Part shown: piece by piece, positions 6,749 to 14,629 of the stretch
Position numbering within the stretch: the first letter of the stretch is position 1
Layout of the letters: every line of letters starts with the position of its first letter
Source: Propionibacterium sp.
GTDB taxonomy: Bacteria; Actinomycetota; Actinomycetes; Propionibacteriales; Propionibacteriaceae
Reading direction: 5' to 3'
Assembly (NCBI GenBank): GCA_012837465.1
Contig: DURG01000069.1
Span: 1 to 16,383, forward strand
DNA: 16,383 bases
The notes under the pieces: generated by a model
The model's database searches: none
Told to the model about the DNA's origin: nothing
What the model saw: only the letters and a program-made list of their open reading frames with translations
Program-made: the position numbers and the translations under genes

Positions 6749-8217
6749 GAGCCCATCACCGCCTGCAGGTAGGGGGCCAGGTCGATGAGGCGGGTGGCGG
6801 CCTCGTCGAAGAAGGGCCAGGCGACGCCGGCCAGGACGAAGAGGGCCACCGAGATGCTGATGAGGGTGGCCCCGGGCCACAGGTCGCCCCAGGTGGTGGT
6901 GACGTCGTCGTCCACGTCCAGTTCGAGGGGCCTGCCCTGGAAGACGTTGCGCCAGACGTGCTGGAGTGCCATCAGGGAGGCGATGGAGGCCGCGACCACC
7001 GTGCCCAGGAGGAGCCACGCCGTCGCTCCCCCGGCCTGGGCCGCACCGCCGAGGAGGGTGGCCTTGCCCCACAGGCCGGAGGTGGGGGGCAGGCCGACCA
7101 GCGACAGGAACCCCAACGCCATGAACGCAGCGACGGCGCGGTCGCGGCGCAGCAGCCCGCTGAGGCGGTCGAGGCGCCCGGTGCCGTAGACGTGCTCCAG
7201 CGCCCCGGAGAGCAGGATGAGGCCACCCATGGTGATCATATGGTGGACCATGTAGAACAACCCGGCGGTCAGCGAGAGTTGCGTGAACACCACCAATCCG
7301 ATGAGGATCTGGCCGACGCCGGCGACCATCTGGTAGGCCAGCGCGCCGCGGATCCGCTTCTCGCCGAAGGTGGCGAACGAGCCGACCAGCACCGTCGCGA
7401 TCACGAGGGCCAGCAGGATCGGCAGCCAGGTGGCCTCCCCGCCGTAGAGCGTGGAGTAGATGCGGAAGACCGCGTACAGGCCCACCTTGGTGTGGATGCC
7501 GGAGAACAGGGCCATGATGCCTGCAGAGGTGGCCGGATAGGCCCGCGGCAGCCAGCCGTGCATGGGCACCACGCCCGCCTTCACGAGCATCGCGAAGAGG
7601 ACGACGGCACCCGCCAGCGAGACCTGCGGGTCGTCCTGCGCGGCGCCGGCCAACGCGGCGAGGTTGACGGTGCCGGCCGCACCGTAGACGAGGCCCACGC
7701 CCATCACGAAGACGGTGGACGCCAGCAGGTTGACGATGACGAACATGCGCCCGGCGCCCAGCCTCCGCCACACGCCCGTCACCGCGATGAGCGCGTAACT
7801 GGGCAGCAGCATGACCTCGATGAAGACGAAGAGGTTGAACAGGTCGCCCGTGAGCAGGGCGCCGTTGACGCCCGTGAGCAGCAGGAGGATGAGGGACGGC
7901 ACGAGGCGCAACTCGTCCTCCCCCGTCCGCATGAGGAACCCGGCGCACAGCGCCGTCAGGACGCCCACCAGCAGGAGCATCAGTGCCGAGAGGGTGTCCG
8001 AGACGAAGACGATGCCCACGCCCGGCAGGTAGGTGCCGACGGTGTGCGCCAGCACGGGCGTCGATCCGTGGGCCGCCACGAGGAGGCCGCCGCCGATGGC
8101 GGAGGCGGCAGGGACGACCAGCAGCAGGGCGCGTGCCACCGCGTGGTTACGGATGACGACCAGCAGGCCCGCCGAGAGCAGCGGGACGGCGACGAACATG
8201 GTCAGGAGCGCGCTCAT
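6745..8217 (-). CDS. mrpD: Na+/H+ antiporter subunit MrpD
   Basis: Large membrane subunit, related to NuoM/NuoN of complex I and thought to form one of the proton paths of the antiporter. It has 490 residues, about 14 hydrophobic segments, normal for the family. Key features: the membrane glutamate in NLFVFIEVMLLPSYALI, and the lysine helix KAGVVPMHGWLPRAYPATSA followed by GIHTKVGLYAVFR. ATG 8217 overlaps the mrpC stop as ATGA, so the start is secure. An upstream extension of the frame into mrpC (to 8694) is an antisense-like artefact rich in Arg and Ser. Confidence 0.95.
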   Translation of the reverse strand: MSALLTMFVAVPLLSAGLLVVIRNHAVARALLLVVPAASAIGGGLLVAAHGSTPVLAHTVGTYLPGVGIVFVSDTLSALMLLLVGVLTALCAGFLMRTGEDELRLVPSLILLLLTGVNGALLTGDLFNLFVFIEVMLLPSYALIAVTGVWRRLGAGRMFVIVNLLASTVFVMGVGLVYGAAGTVNLAALAGAAQDDPQVSLAGAVVLFAMLVKAGVVPMHGWLPRAYPATSAGIMALFSGIHTKVGLYAVFRIYSTLYGGEATWLPILLALVIATVLVGSFATFGEKRIRGALAYQMVAGVGQILIGLVVFTQLSLTAGLFYMVHHMITMGGLILLSGALEHVYGTGRLDRLSGLLRRDRAVAAFMALGFLSLVGLPPTSGLWGKATLLGGAAQAGGATAWLLLGTVVAASIASLMALQHVWRNVFQGRPLELDVDDDVTTTWGDLWPGATLISISVALFVLAGVAWPFFDEAATRLIDLAPYLQAVMGS

Positions 8218-8546
8218 GAGTCGTGGTCCTCCCCCGTCTCGGGATGGCGCACCTGGTCGTCGTTGTGGCCGATCACGGCCAGCGCGAGCATCAGGATCGT
8301 CACGGCCAGAGTGATGACGATGGCGGTCAGGACGAAGGCCTGCGGCAGCGGGTCGGCCGCTCGGGCGAGGTCCGCCTCGGAGGTGATCGGCTCGCCACGC
8401 CAGGCCGGCACGCCGGAGACGAGCAGGATGAGGTTGACCGCGTGGCTGATGAGCCCGAGCCCGAACACGGCGCGAACCATGGAGCGCTGGAGCACGAGGA
8501 ACGTGCCGCCGGAGACCAGGACGAAGATGGTGAAGATGATGATCAT
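8214..8546 (-). CDS. mrpC: Na+/H+ antiporter subunit MrpC
   Basis: NuoK-like membrane subunit of the Mrp complex, 110 residues with three predicted helices. Family features are the GTFLVLQRSMVRAVFGLGLI segment, SHAVNLILLVSG, and DPLPQAFVLTAIVITLAVT, the most conserved MrpC stretch. The C-terminal tail is polar and His/Asp/Glu-rich. It overlaps mrpA upstream (ATGA at 8543-8546) and mrpD downstream (ATGA at 8214-8217), so all three are translationally coupled. Confidence 0.93.
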   Translation of the reverse strand: MIIIFTIFVLVSGGTFLVLQRSMVRAVFGLGLISHAVNLILLVSGVPAWRGEPITSEADLARAADPLPQAFVLTAIVITLAVTILMLALAVIGHNDDQVRHPETGEDHDS

Positions 8547-11491
8547 CGGCCGGGCTCCTTCGGCCGGGTGCCCGCCGTGATGTGCCGGGTGCGCGGGCCG
8601 ACGCGTCGCTTGGCCTGCCCGCGGATGGGCTCGAGCGGGCCGGGGAGCTCACCTTCGACGGCCTCGTCGGCGCGCTCGCGCGTGCCCTCACCATGCTCAG
8701 GCGTGATGGCGCTGGTGCCGAGGAGGTTGAAGGTGAGCATCATCAGGCCCAGCACGGCCAGATAGACCCCGACGTCGAAGATCATCGAGGTCGTCAGGTG
8801 GACACCCGCGAGGTAGCCGTGGATCGGCGCCAGGAAGGAGCCGCGGGCCACGAAGCCGATGAGGCCGGTCACGACGGCGGTGATGATGCCACCACCGATC
8901 AGGTACAGCGGCACGCGGGGCGGGCCGATCTGCCGGTCCCTGGAGGTGGACAGGTAGATGAGGCCGACGAGCGCGGCCGCCACCAGCGCCGCGTTGAACC
9001 CACCGCCCGGGCTGTTGTGGCCGCGCCAGAACAGCAGCGCGGACACGATGACCAGCACGGGGCCAGCCACCCGCAGCATCATCTGCAGGCCGACGTTGTT
9101 GGGCCAGGCGATCTGCATGGCGCGGTAGGCCGTCGAATCGCGATCAGGGTTGAGGGGCAGGTCTCGGCGGGCCGCGATGCGTTCGCGCAGCGGCACGGGC
9201 TCGAGGCGCTTGGCCTGGATGGTCGAGTAGATGGCGACGATGGCCACTCCGGCCATGCCGAGCACGCTGAGCTCGCCCAAGGTGTCGAAGGCGCGGAACT
9301 CCACGAGGATGATGTTGACGACGTTGTGGCCGCCGGCCTCCGCGTAGGTCTCGTCGAGGAAGTAGCGCGCCAGGTCGGAGCGCTCGCGGCGCCCGACGGA
9401 GGCCCACACCAGCGCGGCGACGCCGGCGCCCACACCGATGGAGCCGAGCGCCGTGAGCACGTTGCCGCGGGTGCTGCGCCGCGGGAACCGCATGGGCAGC
9501 TTCTGGAGCACCAGCATGATGACGATGATGTTGAGGCTCTCGACCAGCAACTGGGTCATCGCTACGTCAGGGGCTCCGAGGGAGAGGATCTGGACGGTGG
9601 CGAGGACGCCCACGGTCGACAGTGCCACCGTCGCGGCGATGCGCGAGCGGGCGACGCACACGGCCAGGACAGCGGCAAGCATGAGGCCGGCGACGATCCA
9701 ATCGATCGGCCGCCCGAGGCCATCCTGCTGCGGCGGGAGGCTGCGGGCCACCGAGGCCACCCCGAGGATGCCCAGCGCGCCCAGGCTGCCGAGGATGCTG
9801 GCGACGTGGCGGGTGGCGTGGTCCGCCGCCACGGGGCGGTCGATGAGGTGGCCGAGTCGTTGCATGCCGCGGTTCCAGGCGCCGAGCACCTCGACGCCGC
9901 TGACGGGGAACTCCAGGGCCTCGACAGCGGGAAGAACGCGGCGGCGCAGCACCGCGACCACGATGCCGGCGACGAGCACCGCGAGCGTGGCGAGGAGCGC
10001 GGCGTTGACCCCATGCCAGAGGGCGAGGTGTGGTGCGCTCGCCTCGCCGAAGGCAGCGGTGGTCGCTGCGGCCAGCGGTGCGTCGATGACCGCGAGCATG
10101 AACACCAGCGGCACGGATGCGGCGATGGGCAGCCCTGCCCAGATGACCAGCCACGGATCCTGCGCCTCCACGGGGCGCTCGTCGTCAGGGCCGTCCACGA
10201 AGGCACCCAGCACGAGCTTGAGGCAGTAGCTGAGCGTCAGCACCGCGCCCGCGGCGGCCACGACGAGCGCGGCCCAACCGGTCCAGTGGCCCTCGCCGAG
10301 GAGCGCGTCGAACATGGCCTCCTTGGACACGAAGCCCAACAGCGGCGGGATGCCGGCCATCGAGGCGGCGCCCAGCAACGTCAGGGTGAACGAGACGGGC
10401 AGCTTGCGGTAGAGGCCCGTCGGCATGCGGCCGACGTCGCGGGTGTGGGTGGCGTGGTCCACGACGCCCACCATCATGAACAGGCCCGCCTTGAACATGG
10501 CGTGGGCAATGGTGTGGATGATCGCGGCGGTCAGCGCGGCTTCGGTGCCGATGCCGATGGTCGCGACGATGAGGCCCAACTGGCTGACGGTCGAGTAGGC
10601 CATGAGGCGCTTGAGGTCCGTCTGCTGCAGCGCGAACCAGCCGCCGATGACGGTGGTGATCAGCCCGGCGGTGACGAGCAGCACCTGCCAGGCCAGGTCG
10701 TCGTGGAAGATCGGGCTGAAGCGAAGCAGCAGGAAGATGCCCGCCTTCACCACGGCCGCGGCGTGCAGGTATGCCGAGACCGGCGTGATCGCGGCCATCG
10801 CGTCGGGCAGCCAGGAATGGAAGGGGAACTGGGCCGACTTCGTGCACGCCGCCAGTGCCACGAGGAGGGCGATCACCGTGCGGAAGGTGGGATCCGTCTG
10901 CCAGATGTCAGCGGCCAGGATGGCACCCAGGTCGGTGGTGCCGAGGCGCGCCCAGATCGAGGCGACGGCGGTGAGCAGGAACAGGCCGCCGATGAACGTG
11001 AGCAGCAGCGTGCGCATGGAGGGCCCCTCCGCCTCCCGCCCGGAGCGGGCGATGAGGAAGAACGAGGCGAGGGAGGTGAGCTCCCAGCAGATGAACAGCA
11101 CCACGAGGTCGTCGGCCATCACGAGGCAGAGCATCGACACCGTGAAGGCCGCCATCAGGACGAAGAACGACGTGTGCCGCTCCCCCGCCGCGAGGTACTT
11201 CGTGGAGTACAGCAGCACGACGGCGCCGATGAGCAGCGCGATGGTGGCGAAGACGAGGCCGAGCCCGTCGAAGCGCAACGCGAGGTCCACGCCCAGCGAG
11301 GGCACCCAGGGCAGCGTCGTCGACGGCGTGTTCCCGGACAGCACCGCCCCGGCTGGGGGAACGAGGATGCCGGCGGCCAGGAGGTAGAGGGCAGCCAACG
11401 GATAGCCTGCGTTGCGGCCGAGCAAACGGGCAGCCACTGGAGCCAGCGCCGTCGCCAGCCCCAGTGTCATGACCGCGAGCACCAGAGGCAT
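8543..11491 (-). CDS. mrpA: Na+/H+ antiporter subunit MrpA with fused MrpB domain
   Basis: Largest subunit of the Mrp antiporter, 982 residues. The N-terminal part is NuoL-like, with the membrane glutamate in FICWELTSLASFFLI and the lysine helix KSAQFPFHSWLPDAMAA followed by AYLHAAAVVKAGIFLLLR. The middle carries the MrpA C-terminal elements, including LSLGAPDVAMTQLLVESLNI and FRAFDTLGELSVLGMAGVA. The last part, roughly residues 785-925, is a complete MnhB/MrpB domain (RVAGPVLVIVSALLFWRGHN, SPGGGFNAALV, GVYLAVLGLMML). There is no separate mrpB gene, so this is the six-gene Mrp arrangement. A tail of about 57 polar residues follows the B domain. ATG 11491 has a TAGGCT box 9 bases upstream; only a weak AAGG is available as ribosome site. 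Confidence 0.95.
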   Translation of the reverse strand: MPLVLAVMTLGLATALAPVAARLLGRNAGYPLAALYLLAAGILVPPAGAVLSGNTPSTTLPWVPSLGVDLALRFDGLGLVFATIALLIGAVVLLYSTKYLAAGERHTSFFVLMAAFTVSMLCLVMADDLVVLFICWELTSLASFFLIARSGREAEGPSMRTLLLTFIGGLFLLTAVASIWARLGTTDLGAILAADIWQTDPTFRTVIALLVALAACTKSAQFPFHSWLPDAMAAITPVSAYLHAAAVVKAGIFLLLRFSPIFHDDLAWQVLLVTAGLITTVIGGWFALQQTDLKRLMAYSTVSQLGLIVATIGIGTEAALTAAIIHTIAHAMFKAGLFMMVGVVDHATHTRDVGRMPTGLYRKLPVSFTLTLLGAASMAGIPPLLGFVSKEAMFDALLGEGHWTGWAALVVAAAGAVLTLSYCLKLVLGAFVDGPDDERPVEAQDPWLVIWAGLPIAASVPLVFMLAVIDAPLAAATTAAFGEASAPHLALWHGVNAALLATLAVLVAGIVVAVLRRRVLPAVEALEFPVSGVEVLGAWNRGMQRLGHLIDRPVAADHATRHVASILGSLGALGILGVASVARSLPPQQDGLGRPIDWIVAGLMLAAVLAVCVARSRIAATVALSTVGVLATVQILSLGAPDVAMTQLLVESLNIIVIMLVLQKLPMRFPRRSTRGNVLTALGSIGVGAGVAALVWASVGRRERSDLARYFLDETYAEAGGHNVVNIILVEFRAFDTLGELSVLGMAGVAIVAIYSTIQAKRLEPVPLRERIAARRDLPLNPDRDSTAYRAMQIAWPNNVGLQMMLRVAGPVLVIVSALLFWRGHNSPGGGFNAALVAAALVGLIYLSTSRDRQIGPPRVPLYLIGGGIITAVVTGLIGFVARGSFLAPIHGYLAGVHLTTSMIFDVGVYLAVLGLMMLTFNLLGTSAITPEHGEGTRERADEAVEGELPGPLEPIRGQAKRRVGPRTRHITAGTRPKEPGR

Positions 11492-11500
11492 AGGGCCTTG

Positions 11501-11506
11501 AGCCTA
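11501..11506 (-). promoter_or_regulatory. mrpA: Candidate -10 box of the mrp operon
   Basis: TAGGCT on the minus strand (11506 to 11501) lies 9 bases before the mrpA ATG, in the 39-base gap after the hydrolase gene. Transcription from it would leave a leader of only about 2-3 bases, with no room for a ribosome site. The same hexamer precedes lnt. No convincing -35 was seen. Confidence 0.4.
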
Positions 11507-11530
11507 TCGGCGCCCGGGCCGTCGGGAAAG

Positions 11531-12229
11531 TCAGGCGTGACGGGTGGACGCCAAGATCGCGGCCGCCAGGTCCTGTGGTCTGCTCGCTTGTGGCCAATGA
11601 CCCGAATGGAGCTCGATGAAACTGAGGTGCTTGATCCTCGAGAGTTCGGCCAGCGGCGGTGCGCCCTCGGCAAGCCAGTCGCGCAGGCCCGCCTCCGCGT
11701 ACTCCGCACACACCATGACCACCGGCACGTCGTAGCGGTGCTCGTTGGCGAGGCGCTGCGTCCCCAGCGCGAAATCGGCTGGCGCGGGCGACATGTGGCC
11801 CTCCAACCAGGCTCTGTCTCCCTCGCCGAGGTCCGCGCTGTCCGGGCCGTCGAAGGCCTGCCAACCGATGAACGGCAACACCCCGTCGTCGGTGGCCTCG
11901 AACCCGTCGAGCAGCATCATCCCGTCCGGGATCGGGAACCCACCGACCAACAGGACACGGCACACCCGCTCGGGCCGACGGTCCGCCGCCGCCCACACCG
12001 CCGCACAGGAGGCCGAGTGCCCCACCAGCAAGGCAGGCGCGCGCGCATTGTCGATTTCAGTGACGATGGCGGCCACGAGGTCCGGGTACCCCACGGATGC
12101 GGGATCCTCGCCGTTGTGGCCGGGCGGCGTGATCGCCACCACCCGGTGGCCCTCCTTGAGCAGTGCCGGAACGACGCGATCCCACGAGCCGCCGTCGAGC
12201 CAGAGACCAGGAACCAGAATGATGTCCAC
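11531..12229 (-). CDS. Alpha/beta-hydrolase, substrate unknown
   Basis: Serine hydrolase of 232 residues, probably cytoplasmic, as no signal peptide is visible. The fold signatures are the oxyanion-hole region ILVPGLWLDGGSW, the TPPGHNGED loop and the nucleophile Ser72 in GHSAS. The likely catalytic histidine is His211 in LHSGHWPQ. The usual acid before it is unclear: the expected region reads VVMVCAEYAEAGLRDW, so a Glu may serve. Overall it resembles the small esterases of the EstC/salicylate-esterase type, but the substrate cannot be named. GTG 12229 is the first reasonable start, since the frame further upstream runs into the macrodomain gene on the other strand. It ends 39 bases before mrpA on the same strand, so some co-transcription is possible. 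Confidence 0.82.
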   Translation of the reverse strand: MDIILVPGLWLDGGSWDRVVPALLKEGHRVVAITPPGHNGEDPASVGYPDLVAAIVTEIDNARAPALLVGHSASCAAVWAAADRRPERVCRVLLVGGFPIPDGMMLLDGFEATDDGVLPFIGWQAFDGPDSADLGEGDRAWLEGHMSPAPADFALGTQRLANEHRYDVPVVMVCAEYAEAGLRDWLAEGAPPLAELSRIKHLSFIELHSGHWPQASRPQDLAAAILASTRHA

Positions 12230-12267
12230 AAGACCCTCGCTTTGGGCTTCACCGCCCTGCCACGCCA

Positions 12268-12277
12268 ACCATAAACT
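12268..12277. promoter_or_regulatory. Symmetrical -10 element for hydrolase (-) and macrodomain gene (+)
   Basis: ACCATAAACT fits ANNNTANNNT exactly. Plus strand: TAAACT (12272-12277), 9 bases before ATG 12287, which would give an almost leaderless mRNA for the macrodomain gene. Minus strand: TATGGT (12273 to 12268), about 38 bases before the hydrolase GTG. The TA at 12272-12273 belongs to both boxes. The two-way promoter role is inferred. Confidence 0.5.
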
Positions 12278-12286
12278 GCTGGCACG

Positions 12287-12799
12287 ATGGGGAACGTGGT
12301 TACGTTGAAGGTCGTGCAGGGAGACATCACCAGGCAGGACGTTGACGCAGTGGTCAACGCCGCCAACAACGCGATGCGGGGCGGTGGCGGCGTCGACGGG
12401 GCCATCCACCGGGCGGGCGGGCCCTCCGTGCTGGACGACTGCATCCGGCGCTTCCCCGACGGACTCGCCACCGGCGATGCCGGCTGGACCGCCGCCGGCG
12501 ACATGGCGGCGAAGTGGGTCATCCACACCGTCGGCCCCAACCACGCGGCAGGCCAGCGGGACCGCTCGCAGTTGGCATCCTGTTACCGGCGCGCCCTCGA
12601 GGTGGCGGATGAACTCGGCGCCAGGAGCGTCGCGTTCCCGCTGATCAGCGCCGGCATCTACGGGTGGCCCAAGGACGACGCGATCCTGGCTGCCGTCGAC
12701 ACCATCCGCTCGGCCGAGACCGACGTCGACGAGGTGCGCCTCGTGGCCTTCGACCGCCAGACCTACGAACAGATCCAGGACATTGCCGGTGAAGACTGA
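12287..12799 (+). CDS. Macrodomain protein, MacroD-type (ADP-ribose / O-acetyl-ADP-ribose binding)
   Basis: Single macrodomain of 170 residues. Members of this group bind ADP-ribose and often hydrolyse O-acetyl-ADP-ribose or remove mono-ADP-ribose from acidic residues of proteins. Motifs in order: VVQGDITRQDVDAVVNAANN (residues 9-28), the glycine loop GGGGVDGAIHRAGG, ATGDAGWTAAGDM, KWVIHTVGPNH, and FPLISAGIYGWP, the second phosphate loop. All match the MacroD pattern, so activity is plausible. ATG 12287 has no ribosome site, but a -10-like TAAACT 9 bases upstream suggests a leaderless mRNA. It overlaps fhs by 11 bases, so the two genes are very likely one unit. Confidence 0.92.
   Translation: MGNVVTLKVVQGDITRQDVDAVVNAANNAMRGGGGVDGAIHRAGGPSVLDDCIRRFPDGLATGDAGWTAAGDMAAKWVIHTVGPNHAAGQRDRSQLASCYRRALEVADELGARSVAFPLISAGIYGWPKDDAILAAVDTIRSAETDVDEVRLVAFDRQTYEQIQDIAGED
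12777..12780 (+). promoter_or_regulatory. fhs: Ribosome binding site that sets the fhs start
   Basis: AGGA inside the macrodomain gene lies 8 bases before GTG 12789 but only 2 bases before the alternative TTG 12783. This, with the family-typical MKTDIEIA start, decides for the GTG. Confidence 0.55.
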
Positions 12800-14456
12800 C
12801 ATCGAGATCGCCCGCGAGGCGACCAAGCAACCCATCTTCTACATCGGCTCGCAACTGGGCCTCGACGCAACGGACCTCCTCCCCTACGGCCACGACAAGG
12901 CCAAGGTCGCCCACCATGCCCTGAAGCCGCTGCGCGAGCGGGAACGCGGCCATCTGGTGCTCGTCACGGCGGTCAGCCCCACGCCCGCCGGCGAGGGCAA
13001 GACCACCACGACGGTGGGCCTCACCGACGCGCTGAACCAGCTGGGCCGGCAGGCCACGGTGTGCATCCGCGAGGCCAGCCTCGGCCCGAACTTCGGTATG
13101 AAGGGCGGCGCGGCTGGTGGCGGCTTCGCCCAGGTGGTGCCCATGGAGGACATGAACCTCCACTTCACCGGCGACTTCCACGCGGTCACCGCCGCGCACA
13201 ACCTGTTGGCCGCGATGATCGACAATCACCTCCATTGGGGCAACAAGCTGCGCATCGACCCACGCCGCGTCACCTGGCGCAGGGTCATGGACGTCAACGA
13301 CCGTGCGCTCCGCGAGATGGTGGTGGGCCTCGGCGGGCCTTCGAACGGCCACCTCCGCGAGACTGGTTTCGACATCACCGCCGCCAGCGAGGTCATGGCC
13401 ATCCTGTGCCTGGCGACTGACCTCGACGACCTCGAGGAGCGCCTCGGGCGCATCGTCGTGGCGGAGAGCTTCGAACGCGAACATGTCACCGCCGCGCAGC
13501 TGGGTGCCGCCGGTGCCATGACGGTGCTGCTCAAGGACGCGTTGCAGCCCAACCTCGTCCAGACCCTCGAGAACAACCCGGCCTTCGTGCACGGTGGCCC
13601 GTTCGCCAACATCGCGCACGGTTGCAACTCCCTGGTGGCGACGCAGGCCGCGCTCGGCCTGTCGGAGTACGTCATCACCGAGGCTGGCTTCGGTGCAGAC
13701 CTGGGCGCCGAGAAGTTCTTCGACATCGTGTGCCGCGTGGGTGACCTCAAGCCGGACGTCGTGGTGCTCGTCACCACCATCCGGGCACTGAAGGTCAACG
13801 GCGGCGTGCCGCTGGCCGACATCGAGGTTGAGGACGTGGACGCCGCGCTCCGTGGCTCGGTGAACCTCGAACGCCATGTGGAGAACCTCAAGCTCTTCGG
13901 CGTGCCCGTCGTCGTGGCCATCAACCACTTCGACGCCGACACCGACGCCGAGGTCGAGGCCATCCGCTCCCTGTGTGTGCGCAACGGCGTGCGTGCCGTG
14001 GTGGCCAAGCACTTCACCGACGGAGGTGCCGGGGCCCTCGAACTGGCCGCGACGGTGGCGGAACTCGCCGAATCCGGGGCGGCACGATTCAACGTCCTCT
14101 ACCCCGATGAGATGCCGCTCGCGGACAAGATCGCCACGGTCGCCAAGCGCATCTACCGCGCCGATTCCGTGCACCTCCCCCAGCGGGTGCGCCGGAGGCT
14201 GGCGGCGTGGGAGGAGGCCGGCTACGGCAACCTGCCGGTGTGCCTGGCCAAGACGCAGTACTCGTTCACGGCGGAACCCACGCTCCTGGGTGCCCCCGAC
14301 GGCCACGAGATCCCCATCCGGGAGGTCCGGCTGGCTGCCGGGGCCGGCTTCATCGTCGCCCTCTGCGGCCAGATGATGACCATGCCTGGGCTCCCCCGGC
14401 GCCCATCCGCCGTCGACATCGGGCTCGAGGGCGGACTGGTCGTCGGGTTGCACTGA
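12789..14456 (+). CDS. fhs: Formate-tetrahydrofolate ligase
   Basis: Cytoplasmic enzyme that joins formate to tetrahydrofolate with ATP, giving 10-formyl-THF for purine, formyl-Met and, after reduction, methyl-group synthesis. It has 555 residues, the usual length. Motifs: the N-terminal KTDIEIA, the P-loop TPAGEGKTTTTVGL (residues 65-78), the REASLGPNFGMKGGAAGGG signature, MNLHFTGDFHAVTAAHNLL, and GGPFANIAHGCNS. A conserved Pro in the usual REPSLGP motif is Ala here. GTG 12789 fits the family start and has an AGGA 8 bases upstream. The first 11 bases overlap the end of the macrodomain gene in another frame, indicating coupled translation. Confidence 0.95.
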   Translation: MKTDIEIAREATKQPIFYIGSQLGLDATDLLPYGHDKAKVAHHALKPLRERERGHLVLVTAVSPTPAGEGKTTTTVGLTDALNQLGRQATVCIREASLGPNFGMKGGAAGGGFAQVVPMEDMNLHFTGDFHAVTAAHNLLAAMIDNHLHWGNKLRIDPRRVTWRRVMDVNDRALREMVVGLGGPSNGHLRETGFDITAASEVMAILCLATDLDDLEERLGRIVVAESFEREHVTAAQLGAAGAMTVLLKDALQPNLVQTLENNPAFVHGGPFANIAHGCNSLVATQAALGLSEYVITEAGFGADLGAEKFFDIVCRVGDLKPDVVVLVTTIRALKVNGGVPLADIEVEDVDAALRGSVNLERHVENLKLFGVPVVVAINHFDADTDAEVEAIRSLCVRNGVRAVVAKHFTDGGAGALELAATVAELAESGAARFNVLYPDEMPLADKIATVAKRIYRADSVHLPQRVRRRLAAWEEAGYGNLPVCLAKTQYSFTAEPTLLGAPDGHEIPIREVRLAAGAGFIVALCGQMMTMPGLPRRPSAVDIGLEGGLVVGLH

Positions 14457-14596
14457 GCCTGAGTGAGTCAGTGGCTCTCCTGCTCCAGGATGCGCCAGAC
14501 CTCTGCCTGCACCCAGCCGCACGATGATGGGCGGGCGCATTGCGCCGCGCACTGGTCATCGTGGTGAAACCCCCGGGGCAAGGTGCCCATGCGCAT

Positions 14597-14602
14597 TAGT
14601 CT
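14597..14602 (+). promoter_or_regulatory. Candidate -10 box of the DUF4230-like gene
   Basis: TAGTCT fits TANNNT and lies 27 bases before ATG 14630, giving a predicted leader of about 20 bases that contains GAAGGAG. No clear -35 is seen at the usual distance. Confidence 0.35.
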
Positions 14603-14615
14603 TGATGGAAGCGAC

Positions 14616-14622
14616 GAAGGAG
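14616..14622 (+). promoter_or_regulatory. Ribosome binding site deciding the DUF4230-like start
   Basis: GAAGGAG lies 7 bases before ATG 14630 and only 1 base before the in-frame TTG 14624, so the ATG is the start. Confidence 0.65.
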
Positions 14623-14629
14623 TTTGGCG

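Larger units (their letters stand above)
14457..14629. other. Intergenic stretch between fhs and the DUF4230-like gene
   Basis: The 173 bases hold two short hairpins, GGCGC-ATT-GCGCC at 14534-14546 and GGGCA-AGG-TGCCC at 14576-14588. Neither is followed by a clear T run, so a terminator is not supported. The right end carries the -10-like TAGTCT and the ribosome site of the next gene. On the minus strand a 42-codon frame ends at 14468; its last codons look gene-like but nothing else supports it. Confidence 0.5.

Noticed and set aside
8582..12274. A 1230-codon plus-strand open frame opposite mrpA, mrpC and the hydrolase
   Set aside because: Its translation is dominated by His, Gln, Arg, Gly, Glu and Asp, has no family motif, and it is the antisense shadow of clearly recognisable genes in GC-rich DNA.
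14576..14588. Hairpin GGGCA-AGG-TGCCC as a terminator of fhs
   Set aside because: The stem has only 5 pairs, there is no T run after it, and it lies 120 bases past the fhs stop, next to the following gene's promoter.
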